Shown: one piece after another, positions 22,463-29,066 of the stretch
Layout of the letters: each line of letters begins with the position of its first letter
Position numbering within the stretch: position 1 is the stretch's first letter
NCBI GenBank assembly: GCA_023457715.1
Contig: JAEWKR010000195.1
Coordinates: 1 to 29,066, forward strand
Source of the DNA: Verrucomicrobiota bacterium
GTDB taxonomy: Bacteria > Verrucomicrobiota > Verrucomicrobiia > Opitutales > Opitutaceae
Direction of reading: 5' to 3'
DNA length: 29,066 bases
Translations under genes and position numbers: made by a program
Notes under the pieces: model-generated
What the model saw: only the letters and a program-made list of their open reading frames with translations
Told to the model about the DNA's origin: nothing
Databases searched by the model: none

Positions 22463-23782
22463 ATGAGCGTTTCAACCGTCTTTCCGCAGCACATCATTGC
22501 GCGCAAACGCGACGGGCATGCGCTGACGCGCGACGAAATCGCCTCGTTCGTGCGCGGAGCGACGGATGGCAGTTGGGCGGACTACCAGCTTTCCGCCATG
22601 CTCATGGCGATCTTCTGCCGCGGGATGTCGGCGCAGGAAACCGCGCATTACACCGAGGCGATGATGAACTCGGGCGTGGAGGCAGACCTCGCGAGCGTAA
22701 AGCGGCCGAAAGCGGACAAGCACTCCACCGGCGGAGTGGGCGACAAAGTCTCACTGCACCTTGCGCCCATGGTGGCGGCCTGCGGTGTCGCGGTCCCGAT
22801 GATCAGCGGGCGCGGGCTGGGGCACACCGGCGGCACGCTCGACAAGCTCGAGGCCATCCCGGGGTTTCGCGTGAACCTGCTCATCCCGGAATACCGCTCC
22901 CAGCTGGAGCGGATCGGGCTCGCGCTGATCGGCCAGACCGCCGACCTCGCCCCCTCCGACAAGAAACTCTACGCCTTGCGCGACGTCACCGGCACGGTGG
23001 AGAGCATCCCGCTCATCTGCGGCAGCATCCTTTCCAAGAAGCTCGCCGAAGGCATCGATGTGCTGGTGCTCGATGTGAAGTTCGGCCGCGGTGCCTTCAT
23101 GACCGAAAAGTCCCGCGCCCGCGAACTCGCGCGGGCCCTCGTGTCGGTGGCCACGGCGATGGGCAAGCCGACGCGCGCCGTGCTCACGGCGATGGACGAG
23201 CCTCTGGGCCGGGCGGTCGGCAACTCGCTCGAGGTGGTCGAGTCGGTGGCCTGCCTGCGCGGTCGTGGTCCGGCGGATACCATGGAGGTCACGTTCGCCC
23301 TTGGCGAACAGATGCTGCTGCTGGCCGGGGTGGCGAAGGATGCCGCCGCGGCGCGGGCCCACCTGGAGGAGTCGATCCGCACCGGCGCGGCCCTGAACAA
23401 GTTCAAGCAGATGGTCGCCGCGCAGGGTGGGGACGTGGGCGTGATCGACGAACCGTCGCGGCTCCCGCGGGCGCGGCTGCGGAAGGTCCTGGCCGCGCCT
23501 CAAGGCGGCTTTGTCAGCGACGTCGATGCGCTGCAGGTCGCACTGGCGGCGCTGAAACTGGGCGCCGGCCGCTCCCGGGCCGATCAGGCCGTGGATCCTG
23601 CCGTGGGCCTGAGCGATCTCGTGAAGATGGGCGAGCGCGTGGAGGCCGGGGCGGCGCTGGCGGTCGTTCACGCCAATGACGAAACCCGGCTGGCCGAAGC
23701 CGAAGCCATGCTGCGCGAAGCCATTCGAATCGCCGACGCACCTGCCCGGCCGCCGAAGCTGGTGGACGAGATCGTTGAGTGA
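22463..23782 (+). CDS. deoA: Thymidine/pyrimidine-nucleoside phosphorylase
   Basis: Cytosolic enzyme that splits thymidine or other pyrimidine (deoxy)nucleosides with phosphate into base and (deoxy)ribose 1-phosphate. It is 439 aa, the usual family length. The phosphate-binding KHSTGGVGDK (86-95) and the family signature SGRGLGHTGGTLDKLE (115-130) are intact. The C-terminal alpha/beta domain has KMGERVEAGAALAVVHAND. Whether it prefers thymidine alone or also uridine (Pdp type) cannot be decided by eye. Its product feeds deoC via phosphopentomutase, which is not in this window. Gene symbol is tentative between deoA and pdp. Confidence 0.93.
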   Translation: MSVSTVFPQHIIARKRDGHALTRDEIASFVRGATDGSWADYQLSAMLMAIFCRGMSAQETAHYTEAMMNSGVEADLASVKRPKADKHSTGGVGDKVSLHLAPMVAACGVAVPMISGRGLGHTGGTLDKLEAIPGFRVNLLIPEYRSQLERIGLALIGQTADLAPSDKKLYALRDVTGTVESIPLICGSILSKKLAEGIDVLVLDVKFGRGAFMTEKSRARELARALVSVATAMGKPTRAVLTAMDEPLGRAVGNSLEVVESVACLRGRGPADTMEVTFALGEQMLLLAGVAKDAAAARAHLEESIRTGAALNKFKQMVAAQGGDVGVIDEPSRLPRARLRKVLAAPQGGFVSDVDALQVALAALKLGAGRSRADQAVDPAVGLSDLVKMGERVEAGAALAVVHANDETRLAEAEAMLREAIRIADAPARPPKLVDEIVE

Positions 23783-23882
23783 AAGTGAAAGTGAAAGTGA
23801 GAGTGAAGTGAGGGGCGATTTATGAGGGCCCGATTCAATCACCACTCATAAATCGTAAATCATAAATCATAAATCGTAAATC
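23781..23882. repeat. Composite word-repeat region (AAGTGAAAGTG arm plus ATAAATCGTA inverted repeat)
   Basis: Starting at the phosphorylase stop, 23781-23815 is a left arm of the AAGTGAAAGTGAGAGTG family without its matching right arm. It is followed by GATTTATGAG (23817-23826) and its exact complement CTCATAAATC (23845-23854), which continues as tandem ATAAATC/GTAAATC words to 23882. The region lies between convergent genes and looks like two element types side by side. Confidence 0.8.
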
Positions 23883-23888
23883 CCCCCG

Positions 23889-25748
23889 TCACCCTTCCAT
23901 CTCGGCGAGCTTCGTTGCGGCGTCCTCCCACTCCTTGGTGGCCGCGGTGATCTGGTCGACGATGACGCTGAGCTCGCGGTTCAGGTGGTGGAACTTGCCC
24001 TTGTCGGCGTAGGTCTCCGGAGCCTCGAGCGCGGCGGTGATTTCCGCCTGCTTCGTCTCCAGTTCAACGACCTTCCTCTCGAGCTGGCCGACGTGCTCAC
24101 GAAACTTGCGAATCTCCCCGGCCCCCGGCTTTTTTGCCGCCGCCGGTGCGGACTTCGCCGCCACCGGCTTCGCGTCCTGTTTTGGCCGGGCATCGGTGAA
24201 GCCCGCGGTGAGAGCGGCCCGCGCGTCCGTCGCCTTCGACTTTTCCAGATAGTAGTCGTAGTCGCCCGCGTAGGGCGTGAGCCGGCCGCTGTGGACGTGC
24301 AGGACGTTGCCGGCCAGGGCGCGGATGAAGTGCACGTCGTGGCTGATGAAGATGAACGTGCCTTCGTAACCCTTGAGCGCGGTGATCAACGCGTCGATCG
24401 AAGGGATGTCGAGATGGGTCGTCGGCTCGTCCATCAGCAGCAGGTTCGGCGGCTTGACCAGGAGGCGCGCCAGCGCGAGGCGGGACTTCTCCCCGCCGGA
24501 GAGCACGCTGATCGGCTTGTAGACGTCGTCCTTGCGGAAAAGAAAGGCGCCAAGAATCGCGCGGGCCTGCTGCTCGGTCAGCTGGTTTTCGACCGTCCGC
24601 AGCTCCATGACGTTCTCGAGGACGTTCAACTCGGGCTTCAGGTTGTCGAGCCGGTTCTGGGCGAAGTAACCCGGGATGACATTGCTGCCGAGTTCGATCG
24701 TCCCGCCCTGGATCGGAATCACGCCGGCGAGGATCTTGAGGAGGGTGGACTTGCCGGCCCCGTTGGGACCGACGAGCACCATGCGCTGGCCACGTTCGGC
24801 GGTGAAGTTGAGGTCTCGATACACCACGTGGTCGCCGTACGCCTGCTGCACGTGCTCCAGTTCGATCACCTTCAGGGCCGAGCGCGGCGGCTGCGGGAAG
24901 CGGAAGTTGATGCGCTTCAGCTCTTCCTGGGGCTCCTCGACCGCGTCTTCCATCAGCCGTTCGATCTGCTTCTCCTTCGACTTCGCGCGCGTGGCGAGCG
25001 ATGCCTTGGCACCGAAGCGGTCGACGAACTTCTGCAAATGCGCGATTTCCCGCTGCTGGTTCTTGTACAGCGCCGCCTGCTGCGCCTTGCGCGCCTCCTT
25101 CTCCTGGAGGAAGTTGTCGTAGTTGCCGTGGTAGTAATGCAGCCCGCCGGCCCGCAGTTCGAGCATCCCCGTGCACAGCGCGTTCAGGAAGGCCCGATCG
25201 TGTGAAATGACCAGCAGCCCGCCGGGATAACGGGTCAGATAGTCCTGGAACCAGAGCAGCGCTTCCAGATCGAGATGGTTCGTGGGCTCGTCGAGCAGCA
25301 GCAGCGCCGGCTCGGCGACGAGCAGTCGGGCGAGATGCGCGCGCATGACCCAGCCACCCGAGAACGATTTCGCCGGCTTGTCGGCATCGCCCTCCTTGAA
25401 ACCGAGGCCGGCGAGGATCTTCTTCGCGCGCGGCTCAAGGGTGTAATCGATGTCAAAATCGTCCTCGGTTGGTTCCAACTTCTTGCCGCTCGTGGCGATA
25501 TGGAGGATCGATTCCTCGCCGACCGGCGCGCTTTCCTGGGGCAGAAACCCGAAATCCGCGCCCCGCTCCCATTCGATCGTGCCCGTGTCCGGCTTTTCCT
25601 CGCCCAGGATCAGGTTGAAGAGGGTGGATTTACCCGCGCCATTGGGCCCGACAAAGCCCAGCCGGTCGGTGCGGGCGACAAACAGGGACACGTCGCTGAA
25701 GAGCGTGCGGGTACCATACGACTTGGAAACGTCGGCGATCGTGAGCAT
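23889..25748 (-). CDS. ABC-F family ATP-binding protein
   Basis: Soluble protein with two fused ABC ATPase domains and no membrane part, 619 aa from the ATG at 25748 (an upstream ATG at 25766 adds six residues). Domain 1 has Walker A GPNGAGKS (34-41), signature FSGGWVMRAHLARLL and LLLLDEPTNHLD. The interdomain linker (about 235-285) is charged and helical. Domain 2 has GPNGAGKSTLLKIL, LSGGEKSRLALARLL and LLLMDEPTTHLD. An Ala/Lys-rich stretch (about 525-545) leads into a C-terminal coiled coil (about 545-615), as in Uup-like members. ABC-F proteins act on ribosomes as translation factors; some give antibiotic resistance. The subgroup is not decidable here. Confidence 0.93.
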   Translation of the reverse strand: MLTIADVSKSYGTRTLFSDVSLFVARTDRLGFVGPNGAGKSTLFNLILGEEKPDTGTIEWERGADFGFLPQESAPVGEESILHIATSGKKLEPTEDDFDIDYTLEPRAKKILAGLGFKEGDADKPAKSFSGGWVMRAHLARLLVAEPALLLLDEPTNHLDLEALLWFQDYLTRYPGGLLVISHDRAFLNALCTGMLELRAGGLHYYHGNYDNFLQEKEARKAQQAALYKNQQREIAHLQKFVDRFGAKASLATRAKSKEKQIERLMEDAVEEPQEELKRINFRFPQPPRSALKVIELEHVQQAYGDHVVYRDLNFTAERGQRMVLVGPNGAGKSTLLKILAGVIPIQGGTIELGSNVIPGYFAQNRLDNLKPELNVLENVMELRTVENQLTEQQARAILGAFLFRKDDVYKPISVLSGGEKSRLALARLLVKPPNLLLMDEPTTHLDIPSIDALITALKGYEGTFIFISHDVHFIRALAGNVLHVHSGRLTPYAGDYDYYLEKSKATDARAALTAGFTDARPKQDAKPVAAKSAPAAAKKPGAGEIRKFREHVGQLERKVVELETKQAEITAALEAPETYADKGKFHHLNRELSVIVDQITAATKEWEDAATKLAEMEG

Positions 25749-25832
25749 GGGAACGGCGGAACACACCGATCAGGACCCCCGGCGTCAACCCTCCTGAGCG
25801 GCTCACCCAAACGGCCTGCTCCCCTTGTGATG

Positions 25833-25869
25833 GTGCTCGTGATCGATCGAGAGGCAGGAGCACGAGCAC
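25833..25869. repeat. 9-bp inverted repeat (GTGCTCGTG)
   Basis: GTGCTCGTG (25833-25841) and CACGAGCAC (25861-25869) are perfect complements with a 19-nt loop containing ATCGATCGA. More CGAGCA words follow to about 25890. It lies in the divergent gap between the ABC-F and cupin genes and may be another word-repeat family. Confidence 0.65.
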
Positions 25870-25922
25870 GATGACGAGCAAGAGCCCGATGCGAACGGGG
25901 CAAGGCGGCAGGCCACTCCGGA

Positions 25923-25950
25923 TTGGACGAATCTTTCCCGCTGCGCTAAC
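25923..25950 (+). promoter_or_regulatory. Putative promoter of the cupin gene
   Basis: TTGGAC (25923-25928), a 16-nt spacer and GCTAAC (25945-25950), 30 nt before the ATG at 25981. It is the best match to a sigma-70-like site in the window, and its -10 matches that proposed for the signal peptidase gene. Confidence 0.45.
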
Positions 25951-25980
25951 GTCTCGCCCACCGTCGCTTCGGCATTGCCC

Positions 25981-26844
25981 ATGCTTTCCCCCAAATGCTT
26001 CCTCGCCCTGGTTCTTGCCTCGCTCCCCGTGGTCACCCTGGCTGCTGACGCGGCGCCGGCGGCCGGCCAACCGGCAGCCAAACCCGAGCCCGTGAAGTCG
26101 TTTGCCCGTTCCTTCGCCTCGATGACCCCCAAGCCAACGCCGGTCGGGCTGGTGCGGCCCCTCGTCGATGCGCCCTCCGCGACGTTGGAGCGGTTCGAAT
26201 GCCACGTGACCGTGCTCAACGCCGGCAAGATGTCCCATCCCCCTCACCGGCACGCGATTGAGGAGTTTATCGTCCTGCTGGAGGGAAGTCTCGATGTGCA
26301 CATCAACGGCACGCTCCATCGCGCCAATCCCGGCGGGCTTTTCTTTCTCGCGGCGAACGATGTCCACAACGTGACCAACGTGGGCGACGTGCCCGCCCTT
26401 TACGCCGTCTTCAACGCCGGCACCGCCGCCACCCGCGCGGTGCGGCCTGCTCCGGCGGCGGAGTGGACAGGGCCCGGGGTCCTGCGGTCGGCGGTGTTCA
26501 ACTGGGAGGACGCACCGGTCACCCGCACCAAGGTCGGCGAACGCCGCGCGTTTTTCGATGCGCCGACGGCGACGCTCGGCAATCTCGAGGGCCACGCCAC
26601 GACGCTCGCGCCCGGTGAGGCGCCGCATCCGCCTCACCAGCATCCCGACGAGGAGATCGTGCTGGTCAAGGAAGGCAGCGTCGAGGTGACGATCGGCGAA
26701 GCGGTGCACCGCGGGGAGCGGGGCTCCATCTTCTTCCTCGCCGCCAATGACCGCCATGGCCTGCGCAACGTCGGCGCCACGCCGGCCACGTATTACGTTT
26801 TCAGGATCGTCGCCGAGGCTCCGCGCGCGACCACCGTCCCGTGA
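25981..26844 (+). CDS. Secreted double-cupin protein
   Basis: A 287-aa protein with a signal peptide (about 1-22: FLALVLASLPVVTLAAD) and two cupin domains, so likely periplasmic. Domain 1 has the metal site H89, H91, E95 and H129; domain 2 has H219, H221, E225 and H259. Both domains share HPPH(R/Q)H and FFLAANDxH, which shows an internal duplication. Substrate is unknown; bicupins include dioxygenases, decarboxylases and sugar isomerases. The ATG at 25981 is chosen over the TTG at 25975 because it starts the signal peptide. The MacB-type ATPase begins 7 nt after its stop, so the three genes may form an operon. Confidence 0.88.
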   Translation: MLSPKCFLALVLASLPVVTLAADAAPAAGQPAAKPEPVKSFARSFASMTPKPTPVGLVRPLVDAPSATLERFECHVTVLNAGKMSHPPHRHAIEEFIVLLEGSLDVHINGTLHRANPGGLFFLAANDVHNVTNVGDVPALYAVFNAGTAATRAVRPAPAAEWTGPGVLRSAVFNWEDAPVTRTKVGERRAFFDAPTATLGNLEGHATTLAPGEAPHPPHQHPDEEIVLVKEGSVEVTIGEAVHRGERGSIFFLAANDRHGLRNVGATPATYYVFRIVAEAPRATTVP

Positions 26845-26851
26845 TTCTCTC

Positions 26852-27514
26852 ATGCTGCGCATCGAAGGATTGAGGAAAGCGTTTTCGGGACCGGCGGGCC
26901 CCGTGCCGGTGGTCGACATCGCCGCGTTCGCGCTCGGGGCGGGGGAGCAGCGGGCGCTGCGCGGGCGGAGTGGCTCCGGGAAAACCACGTTTCTCAATCT
27001 CATCGCGGGCATCCAGCGGGCGGACGCGGGTCGCATCCTGTTCGACGACGTGGAGGTGTCCGCCCTCGGCGAGCCGGAACGCGACCGTCTGCGGGCGCAG
27101 AAGCTCGGGTACATCTTCCAGAGCTTCAACCTGCTGCAGGGGTTCACCGTCCTGGAGAATGTGATGCTGGGCATGGCGTTCGGCGGCGGGCGGGTCGATC
27201 GGAACCGGGCGCGTCATCTGCTGGCCCGGGTCGGTCTCGGCGAACGCGCGGACTACTGGCCGCGTCAGCTTTCGACCGGGCAGCAGCAGCGGGCGGCGGT
27301 GGCCCGGGCGCTGGCCAACGCCCCGCGGCTGGTGCTCGCCGACGAGCCGACGGGGAATCTCGACGCCGTGCATCGCGACGAGACCCTGCAGCTGATTCGC
27401 GACGTCTGCCGGGAGCAGCAGGCGGCGCTCCTGCTCGTCAGCCACGACGACGCCGTGCTCGGGCGTTTCGAGGGGGTCACCGATTTCGCCGCGTTGAACC
27501 GTCCCTCCGTCTGA
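26852..27514 (+). CDS. ABC transporter ATP-binding protein, LolD/MacB type
   Basis: Cytosolic ATPase, 220 aa. Walker A is GRSGSGKT (38-45), the Q-loop is in YIFQSFNLLQGFTVLENV, the signature is LSTGQQQRAAVARAL, Walker B is LVLADEPTGNLD and the H-loop is LLVSHDD. The FQSFNLLQGFTVLENV and ADEPTGNLD wording is typical of the LolD/MacB/FtsE branch, which drives mechanical work on the periplasmic side. It starts 7 nt after the cupin gene and the permease begins 2 nt after its stop. The complex may move lipoproteins or other envelope substrates; the substrate is not known. Confidence 0.93.
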   Translation: MLRIEGLRKAFSGPAGPVPVVDIAAFALGAGEQRALRGRSGSGKTTFLNLIAGIQRADAGRILFDDVEVSALGEPERDRLRAQKLGYIFQSFNLLQGFTVLENVMLGMAFGGGRVDRNRARHLLARVGLGERADYWPRQLSTGQQQRAAVARALANAPRLVLADEPTGNLDAVHRDETLQLIRDVCREQQAALLLVSHDDAVLGRFEGVTDFAALNRPSV

Positions 27515-27516
27515 TC

Positions 27517-28725
27517 ATGACGCTTCCGCTGATCGTCTACCGCTCCCTGCGGCAACACCTCCTCTCCTCGCTGGTGACGGCGGCCAGCGTGGCGCTCGCC
27601 TGCGGGTTGCTGATGTGCGTGTGGGTGGTGAAGCAGCAGTCGCTGGCCGCCTTCACCGGGAGTTCGTCGGGCTTCGACGCCGTGCTCGGGGCGCGCGGTG
27701 CGAAGCTGCAACTCGTGCTCAATGCCGTTTTCCATCTCGAGGCGTCCGCCGGCAACCTGGCGTGGGCGGACTTCGAGGGCGTCCGCCGTCATCCGCTGGT
27801 CAAGTCGGCGCTGCCGATCGCGGTCGGTGACAATTACGCCGGTTTCAGGCTCGTCGGGACCCTGCCGGACCTGCTCCCCGCGCTCGAGTATCAACCCGGT
27901 CGCAAGCTGGCGCTGGCCGGGGCGGGCGCGTTTCTGTCGGATGCCAAGGCGGGAGAGGCGGTGGTGGGCAGTTTCGCCGCGCAGAAGGCCGGCCTGAAGG
28001 TCGGCGACCGGTTTCATCCCCAGCACGGACTGGATCTGCATGCGCAGGACCATCACGACGACGAGTTCGTTGTGGTGGGCGTGCTCGAGCCCACGAACAC
28101 GCCGCTGGACCGGGTCATCTGGATCCCGCTGGCGCGGCTGCAGGGCATGAGCGGTCATGACCCGAAGGCGGCGAACGAGATCAGCGCCGTCCTGATCCAG
28201 CTGCGGTCGCCGGCGGCCGGATTCATGCTCGATCAGCTGTACAACAAGCAGGGCAACCGCCTCACCTTTGCCTATCCGGTCGGCAGCATCGTGGCCGAAC
28301 TCTTCGCGAAGATCGGCTGGTTTGAGCGGGTGCTGGCGCTGGTGGCCTACCTGGTGGCGCTGGTCGCGGCGGCATCGGTCCTGGCGAGCATCTACAGTTC
28401 GATGAGTGCGCGCCGGCGCGATCTGGCGATTCTGCGCGCCCTCGGCGCCCGGCGCCGGACCATTTTTGGCGCGGTCGTGAGCGAGGCGACGACGATCGGT
28501 GTGCTCGGCTCGATCGGCGGCCTGCTGGTTTACGTCGCGCTGCTGTCGGGAGTCGCGACGGTGATTCGCGCGCAGACCGGTGTGGTGCTCGATCCCTTCA
28601 CGTGGGCTCCGGTGTTGTGGATCGGACCCGCGGCGATGATCGGGTTGTGCGCGCTCGGCGGCGTCGTCCCTGCCCTGAAAGCCTACGCCACGCCCGTGGC
28701 GGATACGCTCGCGCCAGGCTCCTGA
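27517..28725 (+). CDS. MacB/FtsX-type ABC permease
   Basis: Inner-membrane permease, 402 aa, partner of the ATPase upstream. It has the four-helix layout of this branch: one N-terminal helix (about 15-36), a large periplasmic domain (about 40-260), and three C-terminal helices (about 268-292, 318-345 and 363-388). The segment SSMSARRRDLAILRALGARRRTIFGAVV (about 290-317) is the typical coupling loop after the second helix. A histidine/aspartate-rich run in the periplasmic domain (HPQHGLDLHAQDHHDDEF, about 167-184) is unusual and could bind metal. A cytosolic ATPase, single permease and upstream secreted cupin form the likely unit. Confidence 0.91.
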   Translation: MTLPLIVYRSLRQHLLSSLVTAASVALACGLLMCVWVVKQQSLAAFTGSSSGFDAVLGARGAKLQLVLNAVFHLEASAGNLAWADFEGVRRHPLVKSALPIAVGDNYAGFRLVGTLPDLLPALEYQPGRKLALAGAGAFLSDAKAGEAVVGSFAAQKAGLKVGDRFHPQHGLDLHAQDHHDDEFVVVGVLEPTNTPLDRVIWIPLARLQGMSGHDPKAANEISAVLIQLRSPAAGFMLDQLYNKQGNRLTFAYPVGSIVAELFAKIGWFERVLALVAYLVALVAAASVLASIYSSMSARRRDLAILRALGARRRTIFGAVVSEATTIGVLGSIGGLLVYVALLSGVATVIRAQTGVVLDPFTWAPVLWIGPAAMIGLCALGGVVPALKAYATPVADTLAPGS

Positions 28726-28730
28726 GAGAA

Positions 28731-28948
28731 CAACGCAAACGAGGGTAGCCGCAAAAAGGCGCAAGAGGCGCAAAAAAAGGCGGCGGCTTGGGTATGTTGT
28801 CCCGCCTTTAGGCGGAAGGATTGCAGCCCCGTCGAGCCAAGGCATTCCGCGTAAACGCGGGACAACGTACTCAAACGATCCAACAACTCCGTTCCCTGCG
28901 TTTCCTCCTGTCAGAACCGGCCTGCCGTTTTTGCGGCTTCTGCGCTGC
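28731..28948. repeat. Inverted word-repeat element (GCGCAAAA family) enclosing a REP-like pair
   Basis: Left arm 28731-28783 has CGCAAAAAGGCGCAAGAGGC and further GCAAAAA words; right arm about 28908-28948 has CCGTTTTTGCGGCTTCTGCG, roughly complementary. A REP-like pair sits between the arms. It follows the permease stop by 5 nt. The related element at 2094-2191 lacks the inserted pair. Confidence 0.7.
28790..28872. repeat. REP-like palindrome pair, locus 3
   Basis: Copy a (28790-28823) contains TGTTGTCCCGCCTTTAGGCG then GAAGGATTG. Copy b (28841-28872), inverted, contains GGCATTCCGCGTAAACGCGG then GACAACGTACTC. Relative to copy b, copy a has a swapped base pair next to the loop (CCGCC-TTTA-GGCGG against CCGCG-TTTA-CGCGG on the same strand sense), keeping the stem intact. 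Confidence 0.85.
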
Positions 28949-29066
28949 TATGTTGTCGGATGTTTCATTCTCGCGAGGATTTTGGATCTCACGTCTAAGC
29001 TGCAATTTGGGTGAGCTGATCGACGTTAGCGTTTCGTGCCGCGAGGAGTGCTGAGACGACGCGCCG
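28949..29066. other. Unassigned window edge
   Basis: After the repeat element the sequence drops in GC and shows no recognisable gene, RNA or terminator. A 77-codon open frame (28821-29054) runs through the repeat and has repeat-derived, cysteine-rich, unlikely composition. Confidence 0.5.

Noticed and set aside
25630..27174. 514-codon minus-strand open frame
   Set aside because: It is antisense to the cupin and ABC ATPase genes, whose motifs are intact on the plus strand.
28821..29054. 77-codon open frame at the window edge
   Set aside because: Its first third is the REP-like palindrome and the rest lacks a ribosome-binding site and protein-like composition.

Overview
This is a GC-rich bacterial chromosome segment. 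Gene content and repeat style point to the phylum Verrucomicrobiota, most likely an Opitutaceae-like member. The cues are the long DeoC, the GxxExxY cassette, the envelope-anchored signalling genes, and intergenic spaces filled with short-word inverted repeats. The assignment is inference, because no rRNA or marker gene is present. About 24 protein-coding genes are supported. I see no tRNA, rRNA, CRISPR array, prophage or complete insertion sequence.

Layout. 1-3.5 kb: aldo/keto reductase, a SpoU/TrmH-type RNA methyltransferase (minus strand) and an unrecognised polytopic membrane protein. 3.6-6.0 kb: a soluble cyclic-nucleotide-domain histidine kinase (minus), a VOC-fold protein, and signal peptidase I (minus). 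6.1-11.5 kb: deoxyribose catabolism, with deoC, a full aldehyde dehydrogenase, a GxxExxY cassette, a POT peptide transporter and a catalytically dead half-length aldehyde dehydrogenase resembling the C-terminal domain of ALDH16. 11.8-16.2 kb: a DUF748/AsmA-like protein, then a tight three-gene unit of outer-membrane protein, blue-copper-like periplasmic protein and membrane adenylate cyclase. 16.4-20.4 kb: a LytS-type kinase and LytTR regulator overlapping by 4 nt, followed by a NatA/NatB-type ABC exporter. 20.5-23.8 kb: a coiled-coil protein, a candidate structured RNA with a clear terminator, a methyltransferase and pyrimidine-nucleoside phosphorylase (deoA). 23.9-28.7 kb: an ABC-F protein (minus), a secreted double cupin, and a MacB-type ATPase/permease pair.

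How the genes connect. deoA, deoC and the aldehyde dehydrogenases together would take thymidine to deoxyribose-phosphate, acetaldehyde and acetate; deoB is not in the window. The adenylate cyclase and the cyclic-nucleotide-binding kinase could belong to one cAMP circuit, but that link is only inferred.

The most unusual layer is non-coding. At least seven families of word-repeat inverted elements sit between genes, usually starting within a few bases of a stop codon. One of them carries the GxxExxY gene so exactly that its start and stop codons both lie in the inverted arms. A separate REP-like palindrome occurs as inverted pairs at three loci, and two of those pairs are nested inside the word-repeat elements.
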